Assembly (NCBI RefSeq): GCF_020687545.1
Contig: NZ_JAJEQX010000027.1
Location: forward strand, 1 to 55,929
DNA length: 55,929 nucleotides
Origin: Ruminococcus turbiniformis
GTDB taxonomy: Bacteria; Bacillota; Clostridia; Lachnospirales; Lachnospiraceae
Direction: 5' to 3'
Shown here: positions 15,642 to 23,736 of the stretch, in pieces
How the letters are laid out: each line of letters starts with the position of its first letter
Position numbering within the stretch: position 1 is the first letter of the stretch
Program-made: the position numbers and the translations under genes
The notes under the pieces: model-generated
The model's database searches: none
The model's input: the letters and a program-made list of their open reading frames with translations, nothing else
Told to the model about the DNA's origin: nothing

Positions 15642-16568
15642 TCATCGTTCCTGGTCTCTCTGGCGCTTCTTCTGCCACGCCTCCAGCAGTTTGATAATGG
15701 TTTCCTGCATCCGCTGGGGCGTATAGCTTTTGGGGAAATACTTCCGCAGGGTGTCGGAGGTGAAAGTCACTTTGTCGAGATCACTTTTCTTTTCCTCACC
15801 CATGATGACGCGCATCATATCGAGGGTCAGATGTCCCTCCTGGCTGTATTTCTTGAGTCGCTGAGCCTGGGAGAGAGAGGGGGTAGCCTGTTCGCTGTCC
15901 ATCGCGTCCAGCAAATCCCGCTGTTCTTCTTTTTTGAGAAAGGACAGCTCATAAGCCGGATTGAGGGCGATTTTCTTTTCATCGACCATATCCAGCAGTT
16001 CGGGAATCAGCTCCGTCAGGCGGATATAGCGCTGCACCTGGTTCCTACTCGAACCAGCCTGCTGCGCCAACAATTCATCTGCACGCAACTTCGTCCCAAG
16101 TTGGGACGAAGTTAAGTCCCCCCGTGCGCCTTGGTGTTTCATAGCCTCCAGCTTCATCTTGTAAGCAAAGGCCCTTTCGCTGGGGAGCAGGCTTTCACGT
16201 TGTAAGTTGCTGTCCACCATGATGATAGTGGCAGCATCATCGTCCAGGTCTCGGACAATGACAGGCATGGTTTCTTTCTCGGCCAGCTCACTGGCCCGGT
16301 GCCGCCTGTGACCGGCAACCAGCTCATAGCCGCCCTCCGGGTCCGGGCGGGCGATCGCCGGAACCAGAACACCATACTGCCGAACGCTGTCGGCGGTCTC
16401 CATCATGGCCTCGTCATCCTTGACTTTGAAGGGATGCCCCTTAAATGGGTGCAGCTCAGACAGCGGAATTTCCTGTATCTTCTCCAGCTTGGCATCCTGG
16501 CGGCTTTCCTCGGTGGAAAACAAATCATCGTATGGAGCCAGCTCTACTTTTTTCGCGCTGCTTTTCAA
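15642..16568 (-). CDS. parB: ParB/Spo0J-family partition protein
   Basis: The 308-residue protein has the ParB N-domain: IPLSELHPFKGHPF, GVLVPAIARP, ELVAGHRRHRASELA (the GxRR-type CTP-binding box) and ATIIMVDSNLQRE. A helix-turn-helix follows (SSRNQVQRYIRLTELIP). It would bind parS-like sites and help keep the circular ICE. It overlaps the parA stop by 44 bases. A palindrome-like CCAAGTTGGGACGAAGTT repeat inside the gene near 16090-16115 is coding sequence. Confidence 0.9.
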   Translation of the reverse strand: MKSSAKKVELAPYDDLFSTEESRQDAKLEKIQEIPLSELHPFKGHPFKVKDDEAMMETADSVRQYGVLVPAIARPDPEGGYELVAGHRRHRASELAEKETMPVIVRDLDDDAATIIMVDSNLQRESLLPSERAFAYKMKLEAMKHQGARGDLTSSQLGTKLRADELLAQQAGSSRNQVQRYIRLTELIPELLDMVDEKKIALNPAYELSFLKKEEQRDLLDAMDSEQATPSLSQAQRLKKYSQEGHLTLDMMRVIMGEEKKSDLDKVTFTSDTLRKYFPKSYTPQRMQETIIKLLEAWQKKRQRDQER

Positions 16569-17346
16569 GTTTTATCACCTCCTTGGTCAGATTCTTATAG
16601 CCCTCGGCCACCTTGCCATTAGGGTCATGGGCAAAAATGCTTTTGCCCTCGGCGCTGATCTCCTTTGCCCGGACAGAATGGGGAATCTCGGTGCCGAACA
16701 CCTTGATTTTGCTGCCATAGGTCTCCCGCAGCAGGGCGGCAATCTCCTTGGCGAAGTTGGTGCGGTTGTCCACCATCGTCAGCAATATGCCGTCGATCTG
16801 GAGCTTGGGGTTGATCTGCCGCTTCACCTTGTTTACGGTCTGGAGCAGCTGTTCCAGGCCCTTGGCGGGCAGGTACTCCGCCTGAACGGGGATTATGACC
16901 CTGTTGGCGGCGGCCAGGGCGTTGACCGTGAGCATACCCAGGGATGGCTGGCAGTCAATCAGGATATGGGAATACTGTCCCTTGAGCGTGTCCAGATACT
17001 GCCGCAGGATGGTCTCTCGGCTCATGGCGTTCACCAGGGAGACCTCCATGCCGGAGAGCTGGATGTCTGCGGGCATCAGGTCAACGCCCTCCGGGTGGTG
17101 CAGGATACCCTCGCCGGGGCGCAGCGGCTCGTCCATCAGGATACGGCCCATCGCGTCGGACAGGGTAAAGGGCAGCTTGTCCGGCTGGGGGTGGCCCAGG
17201 CTGATGGTCAGGCTGCCTTGCGGGTCCCCGTCGATCAGCAGCACTTTCTTTCCGGCCTGCGCCAGCCCAATCCCCAGGTTCGCGCAGGTGGTTGTCTTGC
17301 CAACGCCGCCTTTCTGGTTGGCGATGGCGATGATTTGCGTGTTCAA
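16525..17346 (-). CDS. parA: ParA-family partition ATPase
   Basis: A 273-residue protein with the deviant Walker A motif NQKGGVGKTTTCANL (about 9-23), LLIDGDPQGSLT and the Walker B region HILIDCQPSLGML. It would position the excised ICE together with ParB. The start is TTG at 17346, with GAGGTG 6 bases upstream; the longer reading to 17409 lacks family similarity. It is the ICE gene nearest to rpsI. Confidence 0.9.
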   Translation of the reverse strand: MNTQIIAIANQKGGVGKTTTCANLGIGLAQAGKKVLLIDGDPQGSLTISLGHPQPDKLPFTLSDAMGRILMDEPLRPGEGILHHPEGVDLMPADIQLSGMEVSLVNAMSRETILRQYLDTLKGQYSHILIDCQPSLGMLTVNALAAANRVIIPVQAEYLPAKGLEQLLQTVNKVKRQINPKLQIDGILLTMVDNRTNFAKEIAALLRETYGSKIKVFGTEIPHSVRAKEISAEGKSIFAHDPNGKVAEGYKNLTKEVIKLEKQREKSRAGSIR

Positions 17347-17391
17347 TGACTTCACCTCATTTCTGAATTGTTCTATGGCTTCTGGAAATAG

Positions 17392-17431
17392 AAAAAGCCG
17401 CCACTTCAAAAATTGAAAGTGACGGCCTTTT
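17392..17431 (-). terminator. Hairpin with U-run in the parA leader
   Basis: On the minus strand a GC-rich stem (GGCCGTCACTTTC with GAAGTGGCGGC) is followed by CTTTTTC about 45 bases before the parA start. It could end transcription entering from rpsI or attenuate parA. Confidence 0.55.
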
Positions 17432-17462
17432 CTTATCCCGGAATGAAATTCCCCGGAAACGC

Positions 17463-17493
17463 AAAAAGCGCCCAGTAGAAAATACTGAGCGCT
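17463..17493 (-). terminator. Intrinsic terminator upstream of parA
   Basis: The minus strand has an 11-base-pair stem, AGCGCTCAGTA with TACTGGGCGCT (17483-17493 and 17467-17477), followed by TTTTTGC. It would shield the ICE from transcription through rpsI. Confidence 0.7.
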
Positions 17494-17518
17494 TGGCGAT
17501 TAGATTTATTCTCTTTTG

Positions 17519-17727
17519 TTCAAATTAGGTCAAATTCAGACAAACCGTTTTCACGAAAAAGGTCTCTTGGAGATGTATAAATAAACATCCCCTTGGCATC
17601 CCAAAATCGCGTCTCGGTTGTCCTATTTTTTAACCCATAAGCCCTCTTTTTGGGGTGGTTGTCCACCATTTAACCCATAGAAAACGGGTTAAAAGAGGCT
17701 TCGTTCTGTCAAATTGCGTCAAACCAT
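17519..17727. repeat. TCAAATT direct repeats at the ICE end
   Basis: TCAAATT-AGG-TCAAATT (about 17520-17536) and TCAAATT-GCG-TCAAACC (about 17709-17725) share the same unit and the same 10-base spacing. They are 190 bases apart and lie in the last few hundred bases of the ICE. Confidence 0.55.
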
Positions 17728-17736
17728 TTGAAAAGG

Positions 17737-17771
17737 AAAAACCCCGGAAACCGCGTAGTTCCGGGGTTTTT
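17737..17771 (-). terminator. Intrinsic terminator of the rplM-rpsI operon
   Basis: AAAAACCCCGGAA (17759-17771, minus strand) pairs with TTCCGGGGTTTTT (17737-17749), giving a strong GC stem and a U-run 20 bases after the rpsI stop. It is nearly symmetrical and may work both ways. Confidence 0.85.
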
Positions 17772-17789
17772 GACCACTTTTGATAAAGT

Positions 17790-18182
17790 TTAGCGCTTGC
17801 TGAACTGCGGAGCGCGACGGGCAGCCTTGAGGCCGTATTTCTTACGCTCTTTCATTCTCGGGTCACGTGTCAGGAATCCTGCGCTCTTGAGCACCGGTCT
17901 GTAATCAGCGTCAGCCTCAAGAAGAGCTCTTGCGATACCGTGACGGATTGCTCCAGCCTGTCCTGTGTAGCCGCCGCCCTGTACGTTAACGATTACGTCG
18001 AACTTATCTGTTGTGTTTGTAGCCACGAGCGGCTGACGAACAACAACCTTCAGTGTCTCAAGTCCAAGGTACTCGTCGATATCTCTTTTATTGATTGTAA
18101 TCTTGCCTGTTCCAGGTACAAGGTATACTCTCGCGATTGATTTTTTTCTTCTTCCTGTTCCGTAATATTTTGCGTTAGCCAC
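17790..18182 (-). CDS. rpsI: 30S ribosomal protein S9
   Basis: The 130-residue protein has the S9 signature: [38 protein letters not shown] region and the C-terminal APQFSKR tail that reaches the P-site tRNA. It lies 26 bases after rplM in the standard operon. The ICE end follows the stop codon within 20-400 bases. rpsI is a known integration target of some streptococcal ICEs. The coding sequence and the SKR end are intact. Confidence 0.98.
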   Translation of the reverse strand: MANAKYYGTGRRKKSIARVYLVPGTGKITINKRDIDEYLGLETLKVVVRQPLVATNTTDKFDVIVNVQGGGYTGQAGAIRHGIARALLEADADYRPVLKSAGFLTRDPRMKERKKYGLKAARRAPQFSKR

Positions 18183-18208
18183 TGTTATATCCTCCTTTCA
18201 ACCTCTGA

Positions 18209-18637
18209 CTAAAATGTAAGAACTTCCGGCTTCTGAGCCTGATGTGCATGCTCTGGGCCAGCGTAAACATGAAGCTTCTTGATCATGTCTCTTCCCATAG
18301 GTCCTTTCGGAAGCATTCCTTTAACAGCCAGCTCAATTACCTTCTCCGGTTTCTTTGCCATCATCTCGGCAAGTGTAGTCTCTTTCATTCCTCCTACATA
18401 ATCGGAGTGGTTATAGTAAACTTTCTGCTGAAGTTTCTTTCCTGTTACTTTTACTTTCTCTGCATTAACAACGATTACATAATCGCCTGTATCAATGTGC
18501 GGTGTGTACTCCGGCTTGTTCTTTCCTCTGAGTACCTTAGCGACCTCAGAAGCAAGACGTCCTAATGTGCAGCCGTCAGCGTCAACCACGTACCATTTTC
18601 TCTCAATCTTGTCAGGGTTAGCCATATACGTTTTCAT
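18209..18637 (-). CDS. rplM: 50S ribosomal protein L13
   Basis: A 142-residue protein, [20 protein letters not shown], with [15 protein letters not shown] and [14 protein letters not shown] motif, full length for L13. ATG at 18637 is preferred because AGGAGG lies 7 bases before it; the longer reading adds residues foreign to the family. First gene of the rplM-rpsI operon. Confidence 0.98.
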   Translation of the reverse strand: MKTYMANPDKIERKWYVVDADGCTLGRLASEVAKVLRGKNKPEYTPHIDTGDYVIVVNAEKVKVTGKKLQQKVYYNHSDYVGGMKETTLAEMMAKKPEKVIELAVKGMLPKGPMGRDMIKKLHVYAGPEHAHQAQKPEVLTF

Positions 18638-18740
18638 GGGTGTTCCTCCTATTAAAATCATCAGATAACATTGGTTTGTCTATTTGAAATCAGCATACTC
18701 CGGGGCTATGGCGTATACTGTTTCTCCTTTAGTCATGCTG
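18638..18740 (-). promoter_or_regulatory. Candidate L13 leader RNA
   Basis: Between the promoter and rplM the transcript can form an 8-base-pair stem CAGTATAC/GTATGCTG around 18690-18725, followed by an A/T-rich stretch. Firmicutes rplM operons commonly carry an autoregulatory L13 leader at this place. The stem is seen; identity with that family is inferred. Confidence 0.5.
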
Positions 18741-18744
18741 TAAT

Positions 18745-18773
18745 ATTATAGTACCCGTTCTTTTCTGTGTCAA
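18745..18773 (-). promoter_or_regulatory. Consensus promoter of rplM-rpsI
   Basis: TTGACA (18768-18773) and TATAAT (18745-18750) on the minus strand are perfect consensus hexamers with a 17-base spacer. Confidence 0.9.
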
Positions 18774-18847
18774 GTTTTTTCTTCCACTTTTCTTACATTC
18801 TCATGCTTTCTGCAGTTCAGTGACTTCCTGATTTCTCTGCTTCTCCG

Positions 18848-19837
18848 CTATTTTCTTCTGTTTTTGACCAGTATAATGATCACCGCCACAATTGCCACAG
18901 CTGCAAGCGCCATGCCTGCCACCGCATACCCGATTCCCGCGGACTGATCCCCGGTGTCCGGACTTACCGACGAGATGCGGGACACGGATGCCGTCCCCGA
19001 TACAGAGGGCAGTGACGATGCGGGTTCCTGTGTTTTCACAAGATCCAGTCTGTCCACTTTATCCGTCGGTTCAAGTGAAGGCGGAAGCTCTGCCTGCACC
19101 TTCTTCTCCATGACGACGTACAGCCCGGCGTGATCCGTCTTAAACACCGCTGTTCCGTTTTCAATCGTACACGGCAGTTCCGTTCGCTGCGGCGTCTCTC
19201 CGTTCATGGATATCTCGCTGATCACAGTCCGCTCTGCATTATAATCAGACGGAACCGCAGCAGAGACTTCCATCGGTTCTTCCGGCTGCACGGGCATTCC
19301 CGTTGCCGCATTTACAAATGCGACAGTGTAAATCTCAAACTTTTCCGCAGACAGAGCAAGAAATTCGTCCAGGCCGGCATACTCTTCCCCTGCTTCAAAC
19401 GGAAGCACAACCGGAATAATCATATCCGGTATCTCCTGTCCGCCCGATTCACCGTCTCCGTTATCTCCCGCATCTCCCGGAACATCTGATTCCGTTCCAT
19501 CTTCTGATGCATTTCCCGAACCATTTCCGTTCAGACCGTCCGATGTGTCTGTCGCGCCGTTTCCTGACTGTCCGCCCGCTGTGTCTGCTGCGCCGTTTTC
19601 TGTCAGACCGCCTGACGTGTCTGCCGCGCTGTTTCCTGTCAGTCCGTCTGATGCACCTGCCGAATCATTTCCATCTGTTATCCCTTCTGTCCCCGTCTCT
19701 GACATGGCTTCCACAGCGTTCTCTTCCGTTTCTGCCGTCACCTCTTTTGCCTGAATACCAAGCGGTGCCATGCCGGCCAGAATGACGGACATGATCAGCA
19801 CTGACAGTCCTTTTCTTACTGAGTTCCGTCTTTTCAA
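18848..19837 (-). CDS. Secreted surface protein with Asn/Gly/Thr repeats and sortase-type anchor
   Basis: The 329-residue protein starts with KRRNSVRKG and a hydrophobic signal peptide (VLIMSVILAGMAPLGIQA, cleavage expected near residue 32). Residues about 65-125 are a low-complexity repeat of roughly 14 residues built on GNGA-DTS-GGL. A compact domain follows (about 140-250). The end has SPDTGD, a hydrophobic helix and KNRRK, an LPXTG-like wall anchor. TTG at 19837 is the likely start because GGAGGG lies 6 bases before it. A class B sortase is encoded at 32404-33318, but whether it processes this protein is unknown. Function unknown. Confidence 0.8.
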   Translation of the reverse strand: MKRRNSVRKGLSVLIMSVILAGMAPLGIQAKEVTAETEENAVEAMSETGTEGITDGNDSAGASDGLTGNSAADTSGGLTENGAADTAGGQSGNGATDTSDGLNGNGSGNASEDGTESDVPGDAGDNGDGESGGQEIPDMIIPVVLPFEAGEEYAGLDEFLALSAEKFEIYTVAFVNAATGMPVQPEEPMEVSAAVPSDYNAERTVISEISMNGETPQRTELPCTIENGTAVFKTDHAGLYVVMEKKVQAELPPSLEPTDKVDRLDLVKTQEPASSLPSVSGTASVSRISSVSPDTGDQSAGIGYAVAGMALAAVAIVAVIIILVKNRRK

Positions 19838-19896
19838 AACAATCCCTCCAAACAATGTTATCCATACCGGCCAGCGCCGGGTTTTCTCTTCTTTAC

Positions 19897-19937
19897 AGTA
19901 TATCTTCTGCGGAACGCAGTGTCAATTCAAGTGTCAA
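19897..19937 (-). promoter_or_regulatory. Promoter of the surface protein gene with a palindrome in the spacer
   Basis: TTGACA (19920-19925) and TATACT (19897-19902) are 17 bases apart on the minus strand. The spacer contains CTGCG-TTC-CGCAG, a palindrome that could be an operator. A second TTGACA lies 12 bases upstream (19932-19937). Confidence 0.75.
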
Positions 19938-19986
19938 TCCAAGTCTCCTCTTTCGTCTTCTTCGTCTTCTTTTTCGCTTACTTTTG

Positions 19987-19995
19987 TGGTATACT
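19987..19995 (+). promoter_or_regulatory. Extended -10 promoter of the amylase-family gene
   Basis: TGGTATACT (19987-19995) is an extended -10 element about 40 bases before the start codon. No good -35 box is seen at the usual distance. Confidence 0.5.
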
Positions 19996-20033
19996 GGTTA
20001 AGTATTCTTATTGAAAGAAATGAAGGAAGGGAC

Positions 20034-21422
20034 ATGACTATGTGGGCTTATAACGAAACTTTTTATCAGATATATCCTATCGGCTTCTGCGGGGCTCCCG
20101 TTCACAATGACGGAATCGAGGCACACCGCATCCTGAAAATCGGAGAATGGGCGGAATATCTCCAGAAACTTGGGATCGGCTCCATCATTCTGAATCCGAT
20201 TTTTGAGTCTGATAATCACGGATATGACACAAGAGACTTTACGAAAATCGACTGCCGGCTTGGAACGAACGAGGATTTCAAAGAAGTCTGCCAAAGACTC
20301 CATGAACACGACGTTAAAATCATGCTGGACGGAGTATTCAATCACGTTGGCCGCGGATTCTGGGCATTTAAGGATGTTCAGGAGAAAAAATGGGACTCTC
20401 CGTACAAAGACTGGTTTAAAATCAACTTCGACGGAAACAGCTGTTACAACGACGGTTTCTGGTATGCAGGCTGGGAGGGTCACTACGAACTCGTCGAGCT
20501 GAATCTTCAGAATCCGGCTGTCGTTGATTATCTTCTGGACTGTGTGAAAATGTGGATCGAAGAATTCGGAATCGACGGGCTCCGTCTCGATGTGGCGTAC
20601 AGTCTGGATCACAACTTCATGAAGCGTCTGCGCAGTTTCTGCGAAGAGCTTAAACCCGGGTTTGCCCTGATCGGCGAGGTGCTTTTCGGAGATTACAACC
20701 TGATTGTAAACGATGAAATGCTCCACAGCTGCACAAACTATGAATGCTACAAGGGAATTTACTCCAGTTTCAACAGCATGAACATGTTTGAGATCGCCCA
20801 TTCACTGAACCGCCAGTACGGTCCGGAACAGTGGTGTATTTACCGCGGAAAGCATTTGATGACATTTGTAGACAATCATGATGTCTCAAGGCTGGCTACA
20901 ATACTGACAAATAAAAATCATATTCCTCTGGCTTACGGACTTCTTTTCGGAATGCCCGGCATTCCGTGCATCTACTACGGAAGCGAATGGGGCGAGGAAG
21001 GAGCTAAGGCGCCGGATAATGACTATGCGCTCCGGCCATGTTTTGAAGAGCCCAAGCCCAATGAACTGACAGATTTTATCCGGGAACTGATTGCCGTACG
21101 TCGTGAGAGCGACGCCCTGTGCAACGGCTCTTACCGCAATGTAGTGCTCACCAATCATCAGCTTGTCTTTGAACGCAGAAGCGACAGTGAGCGGGTTCTT
21201 GTCGCAATCAACGCTTCCGATCAGGAGTATACAGGCGGCAGCCACGAACTGCAGGGAACTTTTGAACGCACAGTTCTCTATCAGGTCGGCTCTGCAGAAG
21301 GACAGAAGACATCCGATTCTGACAGCGTCAACACTGCGGGCAAAAACGAGCCCGAGATCGTCGCGCTGCAGGGACAGATCGCGATGCCGGCTTACAGTGT
21401 GCAGTATTTAAAAATGGTATAA
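20034..21422 (+). CDS. Alpha-amylase family glycoside hydrolase (GH13)
   Basis: The 462-residue protein has the GH13 barrel motifs: DGVFNHVG (region I), GLRLDVAYSL (region II, nucleophile Asp), ALIGEVLFG (region III, acid Glu) and FVDNHDVSR (region IV). It opens with YNETFYQIYPIGFCGAP, a form seen in cytosolic maltodextrin-acting enzymes. There is no signal peptide, so it should act on imported oligosaccharides. GGAAGG lies just before ATG 20034; ATG 20040 is an alternative. It stands alone, between a divergent surface protein gene and convergent ribosomal genes. Confidence 0.9.
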   Translation: MTMWAYNETFYQIYPIGFCGAPVHNDGIEAHRILKIGEWAEYLQKLGIGSIILNPIFESDNHGYDTRDFTKIDCRLGTNEDFKEVCQRLHEHDVKIMLDGVFNHVGRGFWAFKDVQEKKWDSPYKDWFKINFDGNSCYNDGFWYAGWEGHYELVELNLQNPAVVDYLLDCVKMWIEEFGIDGLRLDVAYSLDHNFMKRLRSFCEELKPGFALIGEVLFGDYNLIVNDEMLHSCTNYECYKGIYSSFNSMNMFEIAHSLNRQYGPEQWCIYRGKHLMTFVDNHDVSRLATILTNKNHIPLAYGLLFGMPGIPCIYYGSEWGEEGAKAPDNDYALRPCFEEPKPNELTDFIRELIAVRRESDALCNGSYRNVVLTNHQLVFERRSDSERVLVAINASDQEYTGGSHELQGTFERTVLYQVGSAEGQKTSDSDSVNTAGKNEPEIVALQGQIAMPAYSVQYLKMV

Positions 21423-21716
21423 CTTGTGATTTGTCGAGTTATCTGTATGCTTCCGCCGAGAGGTGGGGAAGGGGATTCCTCGCGGGCCTGCTCCGGAATT
21501 TCCTTCCCCTGCCACACGTCAGGCTTCATCAGAACAAAGGTATATCCTCCCGACAATTCAACAGTATTAATCACCGGAAGTGCCTGGCGGCACATTCCGG
21601 GATTGTAAGCGGTCGCCAAGGCCTCGGTCAAGCCCGGGCTTTGGCTCGTCGCCTGTACAAAAAGAAAAAGGCTGACTCTCAGGGATACCCCTTTGAAATC
21701 AGCCTTTCTTTCTCAA
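21423..21716. other. Intergenic region between amylase gene and rpsR
   Basis: No gene can be supported here. The minus strand has an open frame of 79 codons (21392-21631) with some protein-like composition (VELSGGYTFVLMKPDVW), but it lacks a clear ribosome site and overlaps the amylase end. It may be a decayed gene. The right part holds the terminator below. Confidence 0.4.
21667..21707. terminator. Bidirectional terminator between convergent genes
   Basis: AAAGGCTGA (21667-21675) pairs with TCAGCCTTT (21699-21707). On the minus strand it is followed by TTCTTTTTG, ending the rpsF-ssb-rpsR transcript. On the plus strand CTTTCTC follows. Confidence 0.75.
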
Positions 21717-21983
21717 TTAGTCCTGAACGTACGGCATCAGGGAAATATGTCTTGCTCTCTTGATTGCTACTGTAAGAGCTCTCTGATGTTTCGCACAGTT
21801 TCCTGTGATTCTTCTCGGAAGGATTTTCCCTCTCTCAGAAACATATTTCTTTAACTTTGCTACGTCCTTGTAATCGATTTCGTTATTCTCTTTACCGCAG
21901 AATACGCACACTTTTTTTCTTCTGCGCGCCGGGCCTCTTCTCTTGAATCCACCCTCAGGTCTGCTTCCCTTTTCGTAAGCCAT
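21717..21983 (-). CDS. rpsR: 30S ribosomal protein S18
   Basis: The 88-residue protein has [18 protein letters not shown] and [25 protein letters not shown], the S18 core. It pairs with S6 in the ribosome platform. It lies 32 bases after ssb in the common rpsF-ssb-rpsR operon. Two CxxC-like cysteines (residues 26 and 29) and Cys63 suggest a zinc-type S18. Confidence 0.97.
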   Translation of the reverse strand: MAYEKGSRPEGGFKRRGPARRRKKVCVFCGKENNEIDYKDVAKLKKYVSERGKILPRRITGNCAKHQRALTVAIKRARHISLMPYVQD

Positions 21984-22015
21984 GATAATTCTCCTTTCTC
22001 CGGAATAGCGGAAGG

Positions 22016-22459
22016 CTAATTAAACGGCAGTTCCTCATCAATTCCATCAGGGATATTCATAAATCCGTCTCCCGCCGGCGCACTCGGTGCCGGTGCCGGA
22101 GCGGACTGCTGATAAGATGACCTGTTGGCCTCGCTCTCAGCTCTGCTCTCTGCGAATTCCTGTTCCTCCACGATCACTTCGGTTGTGTAAACTTTCACAC
22201 CCTCTCTGTTCGTGTAGCTTCCGGTCTGGATACGGCCGGAAATGGAAACGCGCATTCCCTGGCGGAAATATTTCTCCGCGAACTCAGCGGAACGTCCGAA
22301 CACAACACACGGAATAAAATCTGCCGTAGGCTCTCCGTCCCTCTTGAATCTGCGGTCCACAGCAACGGTATATCTCGCAACCGCAGTTGCGCTGTCGCCC
22401 TGTGAATATCTGACTTCAGGATCTCTCGTCAACCTTCCTACTAAAATCGCCTTATTCAT
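22016..22459 (-). CDS. ssb: Single-stranded DNA-binding protein
   Basis: The 147-residue protein has the OB fold ([47 protein letters not shown]). A Gln/Pro/Ala-rich linker follows, and an acidic end IDEELPFN, which is the partner-binding tip. Typical place between rpsF and rpsR, 16 bases after rpsF. Confidence 0.97.
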   Translation of the reverse strand: MNKAILVGRLTRDPEVRYSQGDSATAVARYTVAVDRRFKRDGEPTADFIPCVVFGRSAEFAEKYFRQGMRVSISGRIQTGSYTNREGVKVYTTEVIVEEQEFAESRAESEANRSSYQQSAPAPAPSAPAGDGFMNIPDGIDEELPFN

Positions 22460-22475
22460 ATATACCTCTTTCCGC

Positions 22476-22763
22476 TTATGCTTCCTGTTTCACGCATAAA
22501 TATCTGAGCACGTTGTCCATAATGCGGATACGCTGTTCCACTTCGCCCGGAACCGTCGGCTCAGCCTCGAAGTGTACGAAGTAGTAATATCCTTCACTCA
22601 TCTTCTGGATTTCGTAAGCGAATCTTCTTTTGCCCCACTCATCCACGTCTGTTACGTTGCCGCCGAAACGTGTGATCAGAGCTTTCACTTTCTCGATTAC
22701 GTCTGCTCTTGCTTCGTCTTCGAGTTTTGCGCTCACAACAACAGCTAATTCATACTTGTTCAT
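22476..22763 (-). CDS. rpsF: 30S ribosomal protein S6
   Basis: A 95-residue protein, MNKYELAVVVSAKLEDEAR, with GKRRFAYEIQKMSEGYYYFVHFEA. ATG at 22763 has AGGAGG 8 bases upstream. First gene of the S6-SSB-S18 operon. Confidence 0.97.
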   Translation of the reverse strand: MNKYELAVVVSAKLEDEARADVIEKVKALITRFGGNVTDVDEWGKRRFAYEIQKMSEGYYYFVHFEAEPTVPGEVEQRIRIMDNVLRYLCVKQEA

Positions 22764-22825
22764 GTTCTGCACCTCCTTATGGTCTCTGGCCCCCGTCCTT
22801 CACGCAGGAGCAAGGAATTATGAAT

Positions 22826-22847
22826 CTGTCCGGAATAGCTCCGACAG
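22826..22847 (-). promoter_or_regulatory. Candidate S6:S18 leader hairpin
   Basis: In the rpsF leader the transcript can form CTGTC...GACAG with an inner GGA/TCC stem and a CCG on the 3' side. Autoregulatory S6:S18 leaders have a conserved CCG near such a stem. Only the hairpin is directly seen. Confidence 0.4.
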
Positions 22848-22863
22848 TATGTCACGGTTATTC

Positions 22864-22892
22864 ATGATAACACATGCTTTTTTATTTTTCAA
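22864..22892 (-). promoter_or_regulatory. Promoter of rpsF-ssb-rpsR
   Basis: TTGAAA (22887-22892) and TATCAT (22864-22869) on the minus strand with a 17-base spacer. Confidence 0.8.
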
Positions 22893-22918
22893 GTATTTTT
22901 GTTATATTTTGCATCCTT

Positions 22919-23533
22919 TTAAATTGCCACAATTCTTGTACAGAGATGATCCAGAAGCGCATCATCATGGCTTATAATAAGAAGCCCCATTCCGCGCGCC
23001 TCTGCTTCCTCCAGAAGGAAATGCCAGATCTGCGCCTGTGTCGCCAGATCCAACATGGAGGAAATTTCGTCGCAGAGAAGGAATTTCGTCTCCGGCCGCA
23101 GTGCCCTCGCCAGGCAGAATCTCTGCAGTTCCCCGCCCGAAAGCTCCGCCGGAAACCGTTCCAGCCAGCCTTCTTCTATGTGAAGCCGCTCCAGCAGCCT
23201 TCTGTCCGGCATGCCCGCCTCACGCAGCGTTGTCCCGAGCCTCAGAAGCGGATCCACCGCAGTCTCCGGGTGCTGCCACACCATCTGCACCGGGCACGCG
23301 CCCCGGTATGTTCCCGCCGCTTTTCTGAGCGGACTTCCATCCAGAAGGACCGTTCCTTTCTGCGGCCTCTCATATCCGGCAAGGATCCGGCACAACGTCG
23401 TTTTTCCCCTCCCGCTCGGCGCCTTCAGTCCGACACGCTCCCCGGAGGAGAGCGTGAGATCAAAGTTTGAAAGAACCGGTTTCTTCTTTTTCCCTCTGTA
23501 CCAGAATGTAATTTTCTTTGCCTCAAGCGTCAT
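22919..23533 (-). CDS. nikE: Nickel/peptide ABC transporter ATP-binding protein (NikE-like)
   Basis: A short 204-residue ATPase with Walker A APSGRGKTTLCRIL (about 37-50), signature LSGGELQRFCLARAL, Walker B KFLLCDEIS and the switch HDD. It lacks the C-terminal OppF extension with its iron-sulfur-like cysteines. It is the last gene of the larE-nikE operon, 127 bases after nikD, with repeats in the gap. Nickel as substrate is inferred from the linked larBCE genes and the His-rich neighbours. Confidence 0.8.
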   Translation of the reverse strand: MTLEAKKITFWYRGKKKKPVLSNFDLTLSSGERVGLKAPSGRGKTTLCRILAGYERPQKGTVLLDGSPLRKAAGTYRGACPVQMVWQHPETAVDPLLRLGTTLREAGMPDRRLLERLHIEEGWLERFPAELSGGELQRFCLARALRPETKFLLCDEISSMLDLATQAQIWHFLLEEAEARGMGLLIISHDDALLDHLCTRIVAI

Positions 23534-23570
23534 TTTCGATGCCCCGCTTTTCCTGTCTTTCGCGCCCTGC

Positions 23571-23736
23571 GCTGCTATTTTTCACTTTTGCGTTCCCGCC
23601 CTGTGCGCCCGGCGCTGTTATCTTTCGCTTCGCTTTCCCGCTCCTGTACGTCTTACGCTGTTATCTTGCGATTTCCCGCCCTGCGTGTCCGGCGCTGTTA
23701 TCTTCCGCTTCTGCTTTCCCGATCTCTGCGCCCAAC
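23571..23736. repeat. Four degenerate 43-bp tandem repeats at the end of nikD
   Basis: Units begin with GCTGTTATCTT or GCTGCTATTTT at 23571, 23614, 23657 and 23694 (lengths 43, 43, 37 and 43). They share a CGCTT-type middle and a CCCGCCCTG-type end. The array spans the last 75 bases of nikD and the nikD-nikE gap. Confidence 0.75.

Larger units (their letters stand above)
17347..17789. other. ICE terminal region between parA and rpsI
   Basis: No gene is visible in these 443 bases. They contain three hairpins and two clusters of TCAAATT-type direct repeats (17519-17546 and 17707-17727). They also hold a palindrome TTAACCC...GGGTTAA near 17671-17692 that lies within a larger imperfect inverted repeat (about 17638-17701). 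Repeats of this type near an ICE end may be integrase arm sites or a replication origin. The exact ICE boundary cannot be set without the other end. Confidence 0.5.
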
